From the NCBI RefSeq assembly GCF_002079305.1, contig NZ_CP015039.1, positions 827,501-891,500 on the forward strand: 64,000 nucleotides of DNA. Reading direction: 5' to 3'. How positions within the stretch are numbered: position 1 is the stretch's first letter; each line of letters begins with the position of its first letter. Origin of the DNA: Rhodovulum sp. P5 (GTDB lineage: Bacteria; Pseudomonadota; Alphaproteobacteria; Rhodobacterales; Rhodobacteraceae). Positions 34,381-43,935 of this stretch are shown piece after piece. The position numbers were made by a program, and so were the translations under genes. Under the pieces are notes generated by a model. It saw only the letters and a list, made by a program, of their open reading frames with translations, ran no database searches and had not been told where the DNA came from.

Positions 34381-35634
34381 TTACATCGCGCGCTTGACGG
34401 CGTCGGCCAGCCGGTTGGCGGCCTCTTCCGACGACATGTCGGAGTTGAAGAACTCCGTCACCAGATCAAGAAACTCCCCCCGGATCGAACGGGGGATGGC
34501 CATTTCGTGGGCCATCGACGGCACCAGCGCATCACTCGCCATCGCGTCCAGAAGGTCCGCATGGGACAGTTTTGCACAATCGTCGAATTCCTCCAGCGAG
34601 ACGTCCGTCCGCGCGGGGATCGAGCCCTTGGCAAGGTTGAAGGTCTTCTGGAAGTCGGGCGACATGATCAGGCTGGCCAGAAGATTCTGACCTTCGATGT
34701 TGTCGTCACCCTTGACGTTGAAGAAGGTAAAGCTGTCGGCGTTCAGCACGAAGCCATTACCCGGTGTCGGCGCGCAGACGAAATCCTTGCCCGGCACCTT
34801 GCCGGCGGCGAGGAATTCGCCCTTGGCCCAGTCGCCCATGATCTGGAACGCGGCCTCACCATTCATCACCATCGACGTCGCGAGGTTCCAGTCGCGGCCC
34901 GGGAAGTTCGGATCGACATAGCCGCGCAGCTTGCGCAACTGATCGAACGAGGCGACCATCGTCTCCGACCGCAGGGCCGTGTCGTCTAGGTTGACCAGCG
35001 ACGCGCGGAAGAAATCGGCCCCGCCGATCCCCAGCACCACGTTTTCAAAGATCGTCGCGTCCTGCCAGGCCTGCCCGCCATGGGCCAAGGGCGTGATGCC
35101 TGCCGCAACCAGCTTTTCGGCCACGGCGTTGAAGTCGTCCCATGTCGTGGGCATCTCTGTCACGCCGACCTTGGCCAGAACTTCGGGGTTGGCCCACATC
35201 CAGTCGACGCGGTGGATGTTAACCGGGGCGGCCACATAGTCGCCATCGTATTTCATGATCGCTGCCAGAACCGGCGGCAGCACATCATCCCAGTGCTCAT
35301 CGGCGGCAACGCTGTCCACGTTGTTCAACGCGCCCAATTCTGCCCATTCCTGAATGCCGGGACCTTTCAGTTGCACCGCCGTCGGCGGGTTGCCGGCCAC
35401 GACGCGGGCGCGGAGCGCGGTCATCGCGGCATCGCCGCCCCCGCCTGCGATGGGCGAGTCGATCCATGTGCCGCCCGCGGCCTCAAAGCTGTTCTTCAGT
35501 TCGCCGACGGCCTTGGCTTCGCCGCCCGAGGTCCACCAGTGCAGGACCTCGACCTTGGGTTCGGCCCAGACCGCGCTTCCCAGGGCCACGCTCGCCACTG
35601 CCGCCAGGGGCAGGATTGTCTTCGACTGCAACAT
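34381..35634 (-). CDS. sugar ABC transporter substrate-binding protein (glucose/mannose type)
   Basis: 417 aa from ATG 35634 (AGGAGG upstream). Signal peptide MLQSKTILPLAAVASVALGS. The mature N-terminus KVEVLHWWTSGGEAKAVGEL is characteristic of glucose/mannose-type family-1 binding proteins (Pseudomonas GtsA, Thermus glucose-binding protein). Two Cys (FVCAPTPG and FDDCAKLS) may form the domain disulfide. It is first in the operon, so expression is likely set by the AT-rich region 35640-35760. The sugar is inferred from family likeness only. Confidence 0.92.
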   Translation of the reverse strand: MLQSKTILPLAAVASVALGSAVWAEPKVEVLHWWTSGGEAKAVGELKNSFEAAGGTWIDSPIAGGGGDAAMTALRARVVAGNPPTAVQLKGPGIQEWAELGALNNVDSVAADEHWDDVLPPVLAAIMKYDGDYVAAPVNIHRVDWMWANPEVLAKVGVTEMPTTWDDFNAVAEKLVAAGITPLAHGGQAWQDATIFENVVLGIGGADFFRASLVNLDDTALRSETMVASFDQLRKLRGYVDPNFPGRDWNLATSMVMNGEAAFQIMGDWAKGEFLAAGKVPGKDFVCAPTPGNGFVLNADSFTFFNVKGDDNIEGQNLLASLIMSPDFQKTFNLAKGSIPARTDVSLEEFDDCAKLSHADLLDAMASDALVPSMAHEMAIPRSIRGEFLDLVTEFFNSDMSSEEAANRLADAVKRAM

Positions 35635-35834
35635 GGGATGTCCTCCTCTTTCGTCCGTGGTCCGCAAACCCACCCACGGGAACGGTCTTGCCAAGGCAGC
35701 GGATGTGACAGGCCGCCGCACTTTTAGGCTTAATTCCACGTTAGTGCTGCAAATCGAGTCGCGTCAACGACGACGAGGCCTGACCTTGCGGCAGGCCCCG
35801 CGTTCAGCGCGGCGAAAGATGAGAATGCGCGGGA

Positions 35835-36401
35835 TCACGCCGGGTGGAGCACGACCCGCGTATGCATCGGCACCTGTTCGTACAGATGGGTGACATGGCT
35901 GTTGGCCATGCGCACGCAGCCGTTGGAAACCGACCGGCCAAGACCCGACAGGTCATTGGTGCCGTGGATGCGCAGCATGCTGTCCGCGCCGCCTTCGGTG
36001 AAAAGATAGATCGCCCGCGCACCCAGCGGGTTGCCGGGACCGCCGGGCATGCCGTCCTCGTACCGCTTGTAGGCCCGGGGGTCACGCTCGATCATCTCGG
36101 GCGTGGGCTTCCACTTGGGCCATTCCTTCTTGGCGCCGACATAGAACACACCGGGTTCATAAAGGCCGTCGCGCCCCACGGCGACCGGATAGCGGAAGGC
36201 CCGGTTCTTGGGCAGCGTCCAGTAAAGCGCGTGGTCGCGCGCCACGACGTGGATCTCGTTCGGGCCCGCCCCGCGCATCCGCACGATCCGGGCGTTGAAT
36301 TCGTCGGGGAGTTTCTTCGGGGCGTCTTCTGTCTGCGCATGCGCCGCGGTGCCAAGAAGAGCGACGGCCCCTGTCTGGATAAGAAATGTTCTGCGTTTCA
36401 T
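35835..36401 (-). CDS. exported L,D-transpeptidase (YkuD domain)
   Basis: 188 aa. Twin-arginine-like signal MKRRTFLIQTGAVALLGTAAHA. The YkuD catalytic motif is complete: RIHGTNDLSGLG followed by SNGCVRMANSHV with the nucleophilic Cys. Upstream is PKNRAFRYPVAVGRDG. It makes 3-3 crosslinks or attaches partners to peptidoglycan in the periplasm. It stands alone between the sugar operon and aroB. Confidence 0.94.
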   Translation of the reverse strand: MKRRTFLIQTGAVALLGTAAHAQTEDAPKKLPDEFNARIVRMRGAGPNEIHVVARDHALYWTLPKNRAFRYPVAVGRDGLYEPGVFYVGAKKEWPKWKPTPEMIERDPRAYKRYEDGMPGGPGNPLGARAIYLFTEGGADSMLRIHGTNDLSGLGRSVSNGCVRMANSHVTHLYEQVPMHTRVVLHPA

Positions 36402-36503
36402 GTGTTCAACCTGGGTAATTCAGTCCCTGTGATACAATACCACAGCAGCCGGATCAGACATATAGCCCGCCGAACCGGATTGTCAGAACAGGTCGGTGGC
36501 CGA

Positions 36504-37625
36504 TCAGCGCCCGGACAGCGCGTCCTCCAGCACGGCACGCAGTATCCCTGCATCGACGTCGGAGGTCACGAACGCCTCTCCGATCCCGCGGGCAAGGATG
36601 AAGCGCAGCTTGCCGTCCTGCACCTTCTTGTCCTGCGCCATCAGCGCGATCAGACCCTCGGCGTCGGGCAAATCGCCCGGGATATCGGCCAGGTCCTTCT
36701 TCATGCCCATCGCGGCCAGATGCGCCCGCACCCGCGACGGCTCTTCCTGGCTGCAAAGCCCCATCCGGGCGGAAAGTTCAAACGCCAGCGCGCAGCCGAT
36801 TGCCACCCCTTCACCATGCAGCAGACGGTCGGAATAGCCGGTCGCGGCCTCCAGCGCATGGCAGAAGGTGTGACCGAGGTTGAGCAGCGCGCGCTCCCCC
36901 TGCTCGGTCTCGTCCCGCTCCACGATGCCCGCCTTCATCTCGCAAGACCGACGCACGGCGCGGATCCGCGCCGCCCGGTCGCCCGCGGCCAAGGCGGGGC
37001 CGTTGTCTTCCAGCCAGTCGAAAAAGGCCGCATCACCCAGCAGCCCGTATTTCACCACCTCGCCATAGCCGGCCAGGAAATCGCGCGGGGTCAGTGTCTC
37101 CAACACACCGGTATCGGCCAAAACGAGGCTTGGCTGGTGAAACGCCCCGATCAGGTTCTTGCCCAGCGGCGAGTTGATGCCGGTCTTGCCGCCGACCGAG
37201 CTGTCCACCTGCGCCAGCAATGACGTCGGGATCTGCACAAACCGCACGCCACGGCGCAGCACCGCCGCGGCAAAGCCCGCAAGATCGCCGATCACCCCGC
37301 CGCCAAGTGCCACGACGATGTCGCGACGCTCGACCTTCTCGGCGATCAGCCATTCGACAGCGCGGGAAAACTGCTCCCACCCCTTTGTGGCCTCTCCGGG
37401 CGGCAGGGCCAGCGCCGACATCTCGATCCCCGCGGCGGCCAGGCCCGCCCGCAACGTGTCCAGATGCAAGCCCGCCACGGTCTCATCGGTCAGCACCGCA
37501 ACGCGGGGGCGTTGCAGCAGCGGCGCGATCTCGGCCCCGGCACGGTCCAGCACCCCCGTTCCGATGCGGATATCGTATTCGCGCCCCGGCAGGGCCACAT
37601 GCACGGTTTCAAAAGTGTCGGTCAT
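36504..37625 (-). CDS. aroB: 3-dehydroquinate synthase
   Basis: 373 aa. NAD-binding core VVALGGGVIGDLAGFAAAV, then VDSSVGGKTGIN, GAFHQPSLVLAD, and the zinc/active-site stretches GYGEVVKYGLLGD and LNLGHTFCHALEAATGY. It is step two of the shikimate pathway. It overlaps aroK by 4 bases (ATGA), the usual alphaproteobacterial arrangement. Confidence 0.97.
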   Translation of the reverse strand: MTDTFETVHVALPGREYDIRIGTGVLDRAGAEIAPLLQRPRVAVLTDETVAGLHLDTLRAGLAAAGIEMSALALPPGEATKGWEQFSRAVEWLIAEKVERRDIVVALGGGVIGDLAGFAAAVLRRGVRFVQIPTSLLAQVDSSVGGKTGINSPLGKNLIGAFHQPSLVLADTGVLETLTPRDFLAGYGEVVKYGLLGDAAFFDWLEDNGPALAAGDRAARIRAVRRSCEMKAGIVERDETEQGERALLNLGHTFCHALEAATGYSDRLLHGEGVAIGCALAFELSARMGLCSQEEPSRVRAHLAAMGMKKDLADIPGDLPDAEGLIALMAQDKKVQDGKLRFILARGIGEAFVTSDVDAGILRAVLEDALSGR

Positions 37626-38176
37626 GCTGCCTCCAATACGTCGGGCCGGGCGCCAAGGGCCTTCACCACCGCGTCGGCCGTGTCTTCGATGGTGAATTCG
37701 GGATAGGTTCGCACCGCGACATCGGCCATCGCGTAGAACGGCAGACGCTTGTGATACAGGTCGTGCAGCGTCGCATAGGGGTCAGGCGTGCGCAGAAGCG
37801 GCCGGGTGTTCTTGTGTTTCACCCGGTTCCACAGCAGATCGAGATCGGCATTCAGCCACACCGACGCCCCGTGTTCGGAGATGATGCGCCGATTGGCTTC
37901 GGACAGGAAGGCCCCGCCGCCGGTCGACAATACGCAGGGCCCCTCGGTCAGCAACCGGGCCAGCACTTGCGATTCCTTGCGGCGAAAGAACGCCTCCCCG
38001 TCGCGTTCGAAGATCTCGGCAATCGACATGTTCGCGGCTTTCACGATCTCCTGGTCGGAATCGCGAAAGGGCACGCCCAGCTTTCTTGCCAGCGCGGTCC
38101 CGACAGCCGTCTTTCCCGCGCCCATGAGCCCCACAAGCGCGACGGTCTTCTTCAACTTGTCGCCCACCTTGGGCAA
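37622..38176 (-). CDS. aroK: shikimate kinase
   Basis: 184 aa. Walker A is GLMGAGKTAVG. Shikimate-binding residues are in RDSDQEIVKAAN and CVLSTGGGAFL. The lid region is HKNTRPLLRT. It phosphorylates shikimate with ATP. Divergent from the small membrane protein at 38293. Confidence 0.97.
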   Translation of the reverse strand: MPKVGDKLKKTVALVGLMGAGKTAVGTALARKLGVPFRDSDQEIVKAANMSIAEIFERDGEAFFRRKESQVLARLLTEGPCVLSTGGGAFLSEANRRIISEHGASVWLNADLDLLWNRVKHKNTRPLLRTPDPYATLHDLYHKRLPFYAMADVAVRTYPEFTIEDTADAVVKALGARPDVLEAA

Positions 38177-38215
38177 CCTCCCGCCACAGATATCGAATTT
38201 CTGACACTCAATGGC

Positions 38216-38244
38216 GTGAACTCGCGCGGAATGCCAGTTATAAT
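38216..38244 (+). promoter_or_regulatory. candidate promoter of the 38293-40875 unit
   Basis: A perfect TATAAT (38239-38244) has GTGAAC 17 bases upstream as a weak -35. Transcription would start near 38251, about 42 bases before the first ATG. Confidence 0.45.
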
Positions 38245-38292
38245 ACTCAAAAAGCGTGTCGCACGCAGGTCGTCACAACAAGGCAGAGCAGC

Positions 38293-38427
38293 ATGGTGCG
38301 TCTTCTCAAGGCACTGTTTTTTCTTCTGATCGTCGGATTCGTGGGTCTCGTCGGGTTTGCCTATCTGGGCGATCTCGACCCCAGCCAGACTGAGATCAAC
38401 CAAAGTTTGTCGCTGGATGTGGACTAG
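38293..38427 (+). CDS. small single-span membrane protein
   Basis: 44 aa read directly: MVRLLKALFFLLIVGFVGLV, then FAYLGDLDPSQTEINQSLSL and VD. One hydrophobic helix (about 6-27) with a short acidic tail outside. Its stop overlaps the next gene's start by 11 bases. Its place before the 508-aa protein and xerD suggests a conserved unit, but the function is unknown. Confidence 0.75.
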   Translation: MVRLLKALFFLLIVGFVGLVGFAYLGDLDPSQTEINQSLSLDVD

Positions 38428-39943
38428 ACCGCTCCGGCTGGGCGTCGCGATCGGTGTGATGGTCGCGGGGGCCGCGGCAAAAGCCGAACAGCCGCTTTCA
38501 GCCATCGACTGGCTGTCCGATTCCATCGCAACGCCGGCGGGCCGTCCCGACGGCCCGGTGATCAATCGCGTCCCCGAAACCGAACCGATCTCGGTCGCGC
38601 CGCTGGGCGCCACAAGCCGCGATGCCGTCGGGCTGATGCCCGCGCGCGTGGCCGGACTGCCGGAAAACCTGTGGGGGCCGGGCGACAGTGTGACCATTGC
38701 CCGGGCGATCCGGGCGGAGCGGTTCGACACACTGCCCGCGGCCCAGACCCTGCTGTTCCGGATACTTCTGATGGAACAGGCCCCGCCCACCGGCGAGATG
38801 GAAGAGGGGCAAATCCTGCTGGCCCGGCTGGACAAGCTGCTGGACCTCGGGGCGCTCGACCAGGCGCAGGCCTTGGTGGAACGGGCGGGCCCCACCGATC
38901 CGGCGCTCTTTCGCCGTTGGTTCGACATATCGCTTCTGACCGGGCAGGAAGACCGCGCCTGCGCCGCGATGCGCGCCAATCCCGGGGTCGCGCCGACCTT
39001 TCCGGCTCGGATCTTCTGCCTTGCCCGCGGGGGCGACTGGAACGCAGCCGCGCTGACGCTGGAAACCGGGCGCGCCCTGGGCTTCATCACCGATGAAGAA
39101 GACGCGCTTCTGGCCCGGTTCCTCGACCCCGACCTGTTCGAGGGCGAGCCCCCCCTGCCCGCGCCGGTCCGCCCCAGCCCGCTGATCTTCCGCATGCGCG
39201 AGGCGGTCGGGGAATACCTGCCCACGACGACCCTTCCAGTCGCTTTCGCCCGCGCCGATCTGCGCCCGACCGCCGGATGGAAGGCCCGGATCGGCGCGGC
39301 CGAGCGCCTGGCAAGAACCGGCGCCCTGACGCCCAACCAGCTTTTGGGGGTATGGACCGAACGGGAACCGGCCGCCTCCGGCGGATTGTGGGACCGGGTG
39401 GGCGCGCTTCAGGACTTCGACCTCGCCATGCTGTCCGGGGACCGGGCAGAGATCGCCCGCACCCTGCAACCCGCGTGGGCTGCCATGGTGTCGGCGGAGC
39501 TGGAGGTCCCCTTCGCACAGCTTTACGCCGCGCGACTGGCCGGCCTGCGGCTGAAGGGCAGCGCCGGGGCGCTCGCCTTCCGCATCGGGCTGTTGAGCGA
39601 CGACTACGAGGAGATCGCGCAGGCCTACAAACCCCAGACGACCGAGGAAACCTTCCTCGCAGGACTGGCCCGCGGCGAGGTTACAGGCCTTTTGCCCCTC
39701 AACAGCCTTGGCGAGGCGCTGCGGGACGGGTTCAAGGCAACCCCCGCCCCGACCCAGGACCGCCTGCTGCGAGAGGGCCGCGTGGGCGAGGCGATCCTGT
39801 CGGCCATCGACCTTATCACCACCGGCGCCGGCGGCGACATCGCCGACGTGACACGCGGCCTTGCCCTTTTGCGACAACTCGGGCTGGAGGAGGTCGCGCG
39901 CAAATGTTCCCTGCAAATGATGCTTCTGGAGAGGCGCGGATGA
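38417..39943 (+). CDS. exported repeat-rich helical protein, unknown function
   Basis: 508 aa from ATG 38417. Signal peptide MWTRPLRLGVAIGVMVAGAAA. The mature protein is almost all helical with TPR-like pairs (LLFRILLMEQAPP, ILLARLDKLLDLGALDQAQA, ALTLETGRALGF, LYAARLAGLRLKGSAGALAF). It overlaps both neighbours and ends 4 bases inside xerD. I recall similar proteins before xerD in Rhodobacterales without a known role. An envelope function is inferred from the signal peptide. Confidence 0.85.
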   Translation: MWTRPLRLGVAIGVMVAGAAAKAEQPLSAIDWLSDSIATPAGRPDGPVINRVPETEPISVAPLGATSRDAVGLMPARVAGLPENLWGPGDSVTIARAIRAERFDTLPAAQTLLFRILLMEQAPPTGEMEEGQILLARLDKLLDLGALDQAQALVERAGPTDPALFRRWFDISLLTGQEDRACAAMRANPGVAPTFPARIFCLARGGDWNAAALTLETGRALGFITDEEDALLARFLDPDLFEGEPPLPAPVRPSPLIFRMREAVGEYLPTTTLPVAFARADLRPTAGWKARIGAAERLARTGALTPNQLLGVWTEREPAASGGLWDRVGALQDFDLAMLSGDRAEIARTLQPAWAAMVSAELEVPFAQLYAARLAGLRLKGSAGALAFRIGLLSDDYEEIAQAYKPQTTEETFLAGLARGEVTGLLPLNSLGEALRDGFKATPAPTQDRLLREGRVGEAILSAIDLITTGAGGDIADVTRGLALLRQLGLEEVARKCSLQMMLLERRG

Positions 39944-40875
39944 CCCCGGACGATGCCCGCTGGATCGAAACCTTTCTGGAGGCCCAAGCCGCCGAACAGG
40001 ATGCTGCCCGGAACACCCAGCTTGCCTATGCCCGGGACCTGAAGGACTTCGCCGGCTGGCTCGCCCGCCGGGCGCGCAGCTTTCAGACAGTGGCCGAGAC
40101 GGACGTGACCGCCTATCTCGTCGATTGCGAGGCAGAGGGGCTGTCGGTCGCCACGCGCGCCCGCCGGCTGTCCGCCATCAAGCAGCTATACCGCTTCGCC
40201 TATGAAGAAGGCTGGCGCAGCGACAACCCGGCGATCCAGATCAAGGGGCCGGGCCGGGCCAAGCGGCTGCCCAAGACCCTGACGCACGAGGAGGTCGACC
40301 GCCTGCTGGCCGCGGCAGAGGCCTCCCCGAGAGAGGCCACGCGCAATGCCTGCCTGATGCAGGTGCTTTACGCCACGGGCATGCGGGTCAGCGAACTGGT
40401 CTCGCTGCCGGTATCTGCCGCACGGGGCGATCCGCGCATGCTGCTGATCCGGGGCAAGGGCGGCAAGGAACGCATGGTGCCCCTGTCGCCGCCCGCAAGA
40501 CAGGCGCTTGTCGACTGGCTGGCCGAACGCGATGCCGCCGAGGACGCCGCGCGCCAAAAGGGCCGCCCGGCCAGCAAGTTCCTGTTCCCCTCGCGCGGCA
40601 AGCTGGGTCACCTGACCCGGCACCGCTTCTACAGCCTGATCAAGGAACTGGCCGTCACCGCCGGGGTGTCCCCCGACAAGGTCACCCCACACACCCTGCG
40701 CCATGCCTTTGCGACGCATCTTCTGGCCGGCGGGGCCGACCTGCGCTCGATCCAGATGCTCTTGGGTCATGCCGATCTGGCCACGACGGAAATCTATACC
40801 CATGTCCTCGACGACCGTCTAAAGGAGCTGGTGTTGCACCATCATCCACTGGCCCGCGACCCCGGACCGACTTGA
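39940..40875 (+). CDS. xerD: tyrosine recombinase XerD
   Basis: 311 aa. SAM-like N-terminal domain (about 1-95) with NTQLAYARDLKDFAGWL. Catalytic residues: Arg in TGMRVSELVSLP, Lys in GKGGKERMVP, His and Arg in HTLRHAFATHLL, His in LLGHADLATTEIY and Tyr in EIYTHV. It resolves chromosome dimers at dif with XerC. The gene overlaps the preceding one (ATGA). No dif-like site or mobile element was seen nearby, so this is the housekeeping enzyme. Confidence 0.94.
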   Translation: MTPDDARWIETFLEAQAAEQDAARNTQLAYARDLKDFAGWLARRARSFQTVAETDVTAYLVDCEAEGLSVATRARRLSAIKQLYRFAYEEGWRSDNPAIQIKGPGRAKRLPKTLTHEEVDRLLAAAEASPREATRNACLMQVLYATGMRVSELVSLPVSAARGDPRMLLIRGKGGKERMVPLSPPARQALVDWLAERDAAEDAARQKGRPASKFLFPSRGKLGHLTRHRFYSLIKELAVTAGVSPDKVTPHTLRHAFATHLLAGGADLRSIQMLLGHADLATTEIYTHVLDDRLKELVLHHHPLARDPGPT

Positions 40876-40928
40876 ATCGCGGCGCGACGCCCCCATAACT
40901 TGCACTGACATCCATATCAGAGTTCCCG

Positions 40929-42236
40929 ATGGACAGCCTTGCCTCGCTGCTTGACGCGGCCTTTTTCGCAACCGCCGCCGCCATTCTCGGCCTTCTTCTC
41001 ATGTCAGCCTTTTTCTCGGGGTCCGAGACCGCCCTGACCGCGGCGTCTCGCGGCAAGCTGCGCGCCCGTGCGGACAAGGGTGAAAAGGGGGCCGAAACCG
41101 CGCTGAAGATCACCGAGGATAACGAACGCCTGATCGGGTCGGTTCTGCTGGGCAACAACCTCGTCAATATCCTCGCGACGTCGCTGGCCACGGCGATGTT
41201 CACGCGGATCTTCGGGGAATCCGGTGTGGCGCTGGCCACGCTGGTGATGACCTTCCTCGTGCTGATCTTCGCCGAGGTCCTGCCCAAGACCTATGCCATC
41301 ACCAATGCCGAACTTGCCGCGGCGCGGGTGTCTCCGGTGATCCGTCTGTTGATCCTTGTGTTTTCTCCGGTGGTGGGCGCGATCCGGGCACTGGTGCGCC
41401 AGATCCTTGCCGTCTTCGGCGTCAAGACCGACCCCGACAGTCATATCCTCGCCGTGCGAGAGGAAATCGCCGGCGCCCTTCAGATCGGCCATGCCGAAGG
41501 CGTCGTCCACAAGGAAGACCGCGACCGGATCCTCGGCGCGCTGGATCTTGGCGAGCGGGCGGTGGAGGAGATCATGCGCCACCGCTCCAACATCGAGATG
41601 GTCAATGCCGACGACCCGCCCGAGGCGGTCCTGTCGCAATGTCTGGAAAGCTCTCACACCCGGCTGCCGATCTACAAGGACGACCCCGAAAACATCGTCG
41701 GCGTGATCCATGCCAAGGACCTGCTGCGCGCGATGGACCGGCTGGTGCGGGGCCCCGATGCCTGCCCCGAGCGGTTGAAGGAGTTCAAGGTCCTCGACGT
41801 CGCGATGAAACCCTATTTCGTGCCCGAGACGACCACGCTGGACGACCAGATGCGGGAGTTCCTGCGCCGCCACACCCATTTCGCACTGGTCGTGGACGAA
41901 TACGGCGCGCTGCGCGGGCTGATCACGCTGGAAGATATCCTTGAGGAAATCGTGGGCGAGATCACCGACGAATTCGACGTCGACGCCGAGAACCCGGTCC
42001 GCCGGGCGGAAGATGGCAGCGTGCTGGTCGATGGCGCCATGACGATCCGCGACTTCAACCGCGCCATGGACTGGAACCTGCCGGACGAGGAAGCCAACAC
42101 CATCGCCGGGCTTGTGATCCACGAGGCCCAGACGATCCCCAACCAGGGGCAGGTGTTTTCCTTCCACGGCTTCCGGTTCGAGGTCACCCAGCGGCAAGCA
42201 AACCGGATCACCCGGTTGAAGATTCGCCCGTTGTAA
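40929..42236 (+). CDS. HlyC/CorC-type membrane protein (CNNM/DUF21 plus CBS domains)
   Basis: 435 aa. The N-terminal DUF21 region (about 1-175) has membrane helices and the motif SAFFSGSETALTAASRGKL and FAEVLPKTYAI. A CBS pair (about 195-345) contains HTRLPIYKDDPENIVGVIHAK and THFALVVDEYGALRGLITLED. The CorC_HlyC C-terminal domain closes with GFRFEVTQRQANRITRLKI. Such proteins take part in magnesium or cobalt efflux or resistance. It follows xerD by 53 bases. Confidence 0.93.
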   Translation: MDSLASLLDAAFFATAAAILGLLLMSAFFSGSETALTAASRGKLRARADKGEKGAETALKITEDNERLIGSVLLGNNLVNILATSLATAMFTRIFGESGVALATLVMTFLVLIFAEVLPKTYAITNAELAAARVSPVIRLLILVFSPVVGAIRALVRQILAVFGVKTDPDSHILAVREEIAGALQIGHAEGVVHKEDRDRILGALDLGERAVEEIMRHRSNIEMVNADDPPEAVLSQCLESSHTRLPIYKDDPENIVGVIHAKDLLRAMDRLVRGPDACPERLKEFKVLDVAMKPYFVPETTTLDDQMREFLRRHTHFALVVDEYGALRGLITLEDILEEIVGEITDEFDVDAENPVRRAEDGSVLVDGAMTIRDFNRAMDWNLPDEEANTIAGLVIHEAQTIPNQGQVFSFHGFRFEVTQRQANRITRLKIRPL

Positions 42237-42474
42237 GAGGCATCGCCACACCCCCTTCCGCCCAATCGTTTCATCGTGAAAAGGCGGCGGTCCGGGCGGT
42301 GCTGAAAGCCGCACGCGACGGTATGAGGCGTAGCGGCCCAACGGATGCGCGGCGTGACTTATCCTGAAATGGGCGGAACCGCTTTGACCGTGGTGCTGCG
42401 GTTGACCAATCCCCCGACCTTCCGGGCCGCGAGGTGGATGCTTGTCGCAATGCAGGCCCGCAAGCTTCTGAAAA

Positions 42475-42503
42475 CACGAAGGGCCGCGCAGATGCACGGC
42501 CCC
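42475..42503 (-). terminator. rho-independent terminator of rplM-rpsI
   Basis: Read on the minus strand: GGGCCG, a 10-base loop and CGGCCC, followed by TTCGTGTTTT. It begins about 20 bases after the rpsI stop. The rest of the gap to the CorC gene (42237-42474) shows no gene. Confidence 0.7.
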
Positions 42504-42523
42504 TGTAATCCTTGTCCGACGCC

Positions 42524-43015
42524 TCAGCGCTTGGAGAACTGGAAGCTCCGGCGGGCCTTGCGGCGGCCGAATTTCTTGCGTTCCACCACGCGGCTGTCGC
42601 GGGTCAGGAAGCCCGCGGCCTTCAGCGGCCCGCGAAGCGTCGGGTCGTAAAGTTGCAGCGCCTTGGAAATCCCGTGCTTCACGGCACCGGCCTGACCGGA
42701 CAGCCCGCCGCCCTTGACCGTCGCCATGACGTCGAACTGGTCGACGACACCGGCCACCTGGAACGGCTGGCGCAGGATCATCTGCAGCACCGGGCGCGCA
42801 AAATACGTGTTCAGTTCCTTGCCGTTCACCGTGACCTTGCCAGAGCCGGGCTTGATCCAGACACGGGCGACCGCGTCCTTCCGCTTGCCGGTGGCGTAAG
42901 ACCGGCCAAGGCTGTCACGAACGGGCTCGCGCGGGGTTTCGACCTCGGTCACGACGGCGGCCTCGCCGGAGACGACCTCGTTCAACTGGTCGAGGGATTT
43001 GACTTCTTCAACCAT
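42524..43015 (-). CDS. rpsI: 30S ribosomal protein S9
   Basis: 163 aa; GGAG lies six bases before this ATG, while the adjacent ATG at 43018 (one residue longer) overlaps the rplM stop. An acidic N-terminal extension of about 35 residues ([20 protein letters not shown]) precedes the S9 core: [39 protein letters not shown] and the C-terminal [17 protein letters not shown], whose tail contacts P-site tRNA. Such extensions are common in alphaproteobacteria. Confidence 0.97.
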   Translation of the reverse strand: MVEEVKSLDQLNEVVSGEAAVVTEVETPREPVRDSLGRSYATGKRKDAVARVWIKPGSGKVTVNGKELNTYFARPVLQMILRQPFQVAGVVDQFDVMATVKGGGLSGQAGAVKHGISKALQLYDPTLRGPLKAAGFLTRDSRVVERKKFGRRKARRSFQFSKR

Positions 43016-43479
43016 CATGCGCTCCGGGTGTTCTTCTTGTTCATGGACTTCACGTCCAGCACTTCGGGGTTCTGCGCCTCGTGCGGGTGCTCGGCCCCTG
43101 CATAGACACGCAGGTTGGTCATCTGCTTGCGGCTCAGGCGGTTGCCCGGCAGCATGCGCTTGACCGCGGCGGTCACGACACGTTCGGGATGCGCGCCTTC
43201 CAGGATCTGGCCCGCGGTGCGGTGCTTGATCCCGCCGGGATGGCCGGTGTGCCAGTAGTATTTCTTGTCGGCGCGCTTGTTGCCGGTCATCTGCACCTTG
43301 TCGGCGTTGATGACGATCACGTTGTCGCCCATGTCCATATGGGGCGTGAAGGACGGCTTGTGCTTGCCGCGCAGGCGCATGGCGACGATCGAGGCGAGAC
43401 GACCGAGAACAACGCCCTCGGCGTCGATCACGATCCATTTCTTCTCGATATCCGCCGGGGTAGCGGTGAAGGTTTTCAT
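43015..43479 (-). CDS. rplM: 50S ribosomal protein L13
   Basis: 154 aa. Conserved [40 protein letters not shown] and [20 protein letters not shown]. First gene of the rplM-rpsI pair. A leader of about 100 bases separates it from the promoter. Confidence 0.98.
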   Translation of the reverse strand: MKTFTATPADIEKKWIVIDAEGVVLGRLASIVAMRLRGKHKPSFTPHMDMGDNVIVINADKVQMTGNKRADKKYYWHTGHPGGIKHRTAGQILEGAHPERVVTAAVKRMLPGNRLSRKQMTNLRVYAGAEHPHEAQNPEVLDVKSMNKKNTRSA

Positions 43480-43591
43480 GGGTCTGCCCTATCGGCTGAG
43501 TTTGTCCTTGGGTGCGCGGGCACAGGCCCTGCCCCATTCGGGATGGCGGAGTTCTAAGGATTTCGCGCATCCAGTCAAGGGCCATCTGTCC

Positions 43592-43621
43592 ATTTTATCG
43601 AATGTATTTCAATGACTTGAA
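43592..43621 (-). promoter_or_regulatory. candidate promoter of rplM-rpsI
   Basis: On the minus strand TTCAAG (43616-43621) and TAAAAT (43592-43597) are 18 bases apart. Transcription would start near 43585, giving a leader of about 105 bases. Confidence 0.5.
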
Positions 43622-43935
43622 AATACGGTATCATAAAACCCCATGAAATCGCGCGTGTCACGGGTGCCGAACGATCCTTTGGCCAAGATCGGCGGCGGCC
43701 AGACGCAGGCCTTTGCATGCCGGCTGCAAGAACGGCGCCGGCCTTTGCCCGCAGGGCGCCAGAGGTCGATGCCGTTCATGGCACGAGAAGTCGCCAGAAC
43801 CTTGAACCAGAAAAATTTGAACCAAGTGCGCCCACCTTTCGACTATCCTTTGTCAATGGGGTGATTTGGGCCCGGATTGGCAACCGACGGTCAAGAATGA
43901 CCGCCGGAAAATGTTGATAGAAAAGGACAGACTCT
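43622..43935. other. non-coding stretch between the rplM promoter and VPLPA-CTERM gene 2
   Basis: Together with the rplM leader this is a 456-base gene-free interval. A 73-codon frame (43643-43864) has no ribosome-binding site, signal or motif and is not called. AAGGA before 43936 is the ribosome-binding site of the next gene. I found no clear promoter for that gene. Confidence 0.5.

Noticed and set aside
39940..40875. xerD as a sign of an integrated mobile element
   Set aside because: The gene sits in a coupled housekeeping unit, with no att-like repeats, tRNA or phage genes nearby.
43643..43864. 73-codon plus-strand frame before VPLPA-CTERM gene 2
   Set aside because: No ribosome-binding site, low-complexity basic composition and no recognisable motif.
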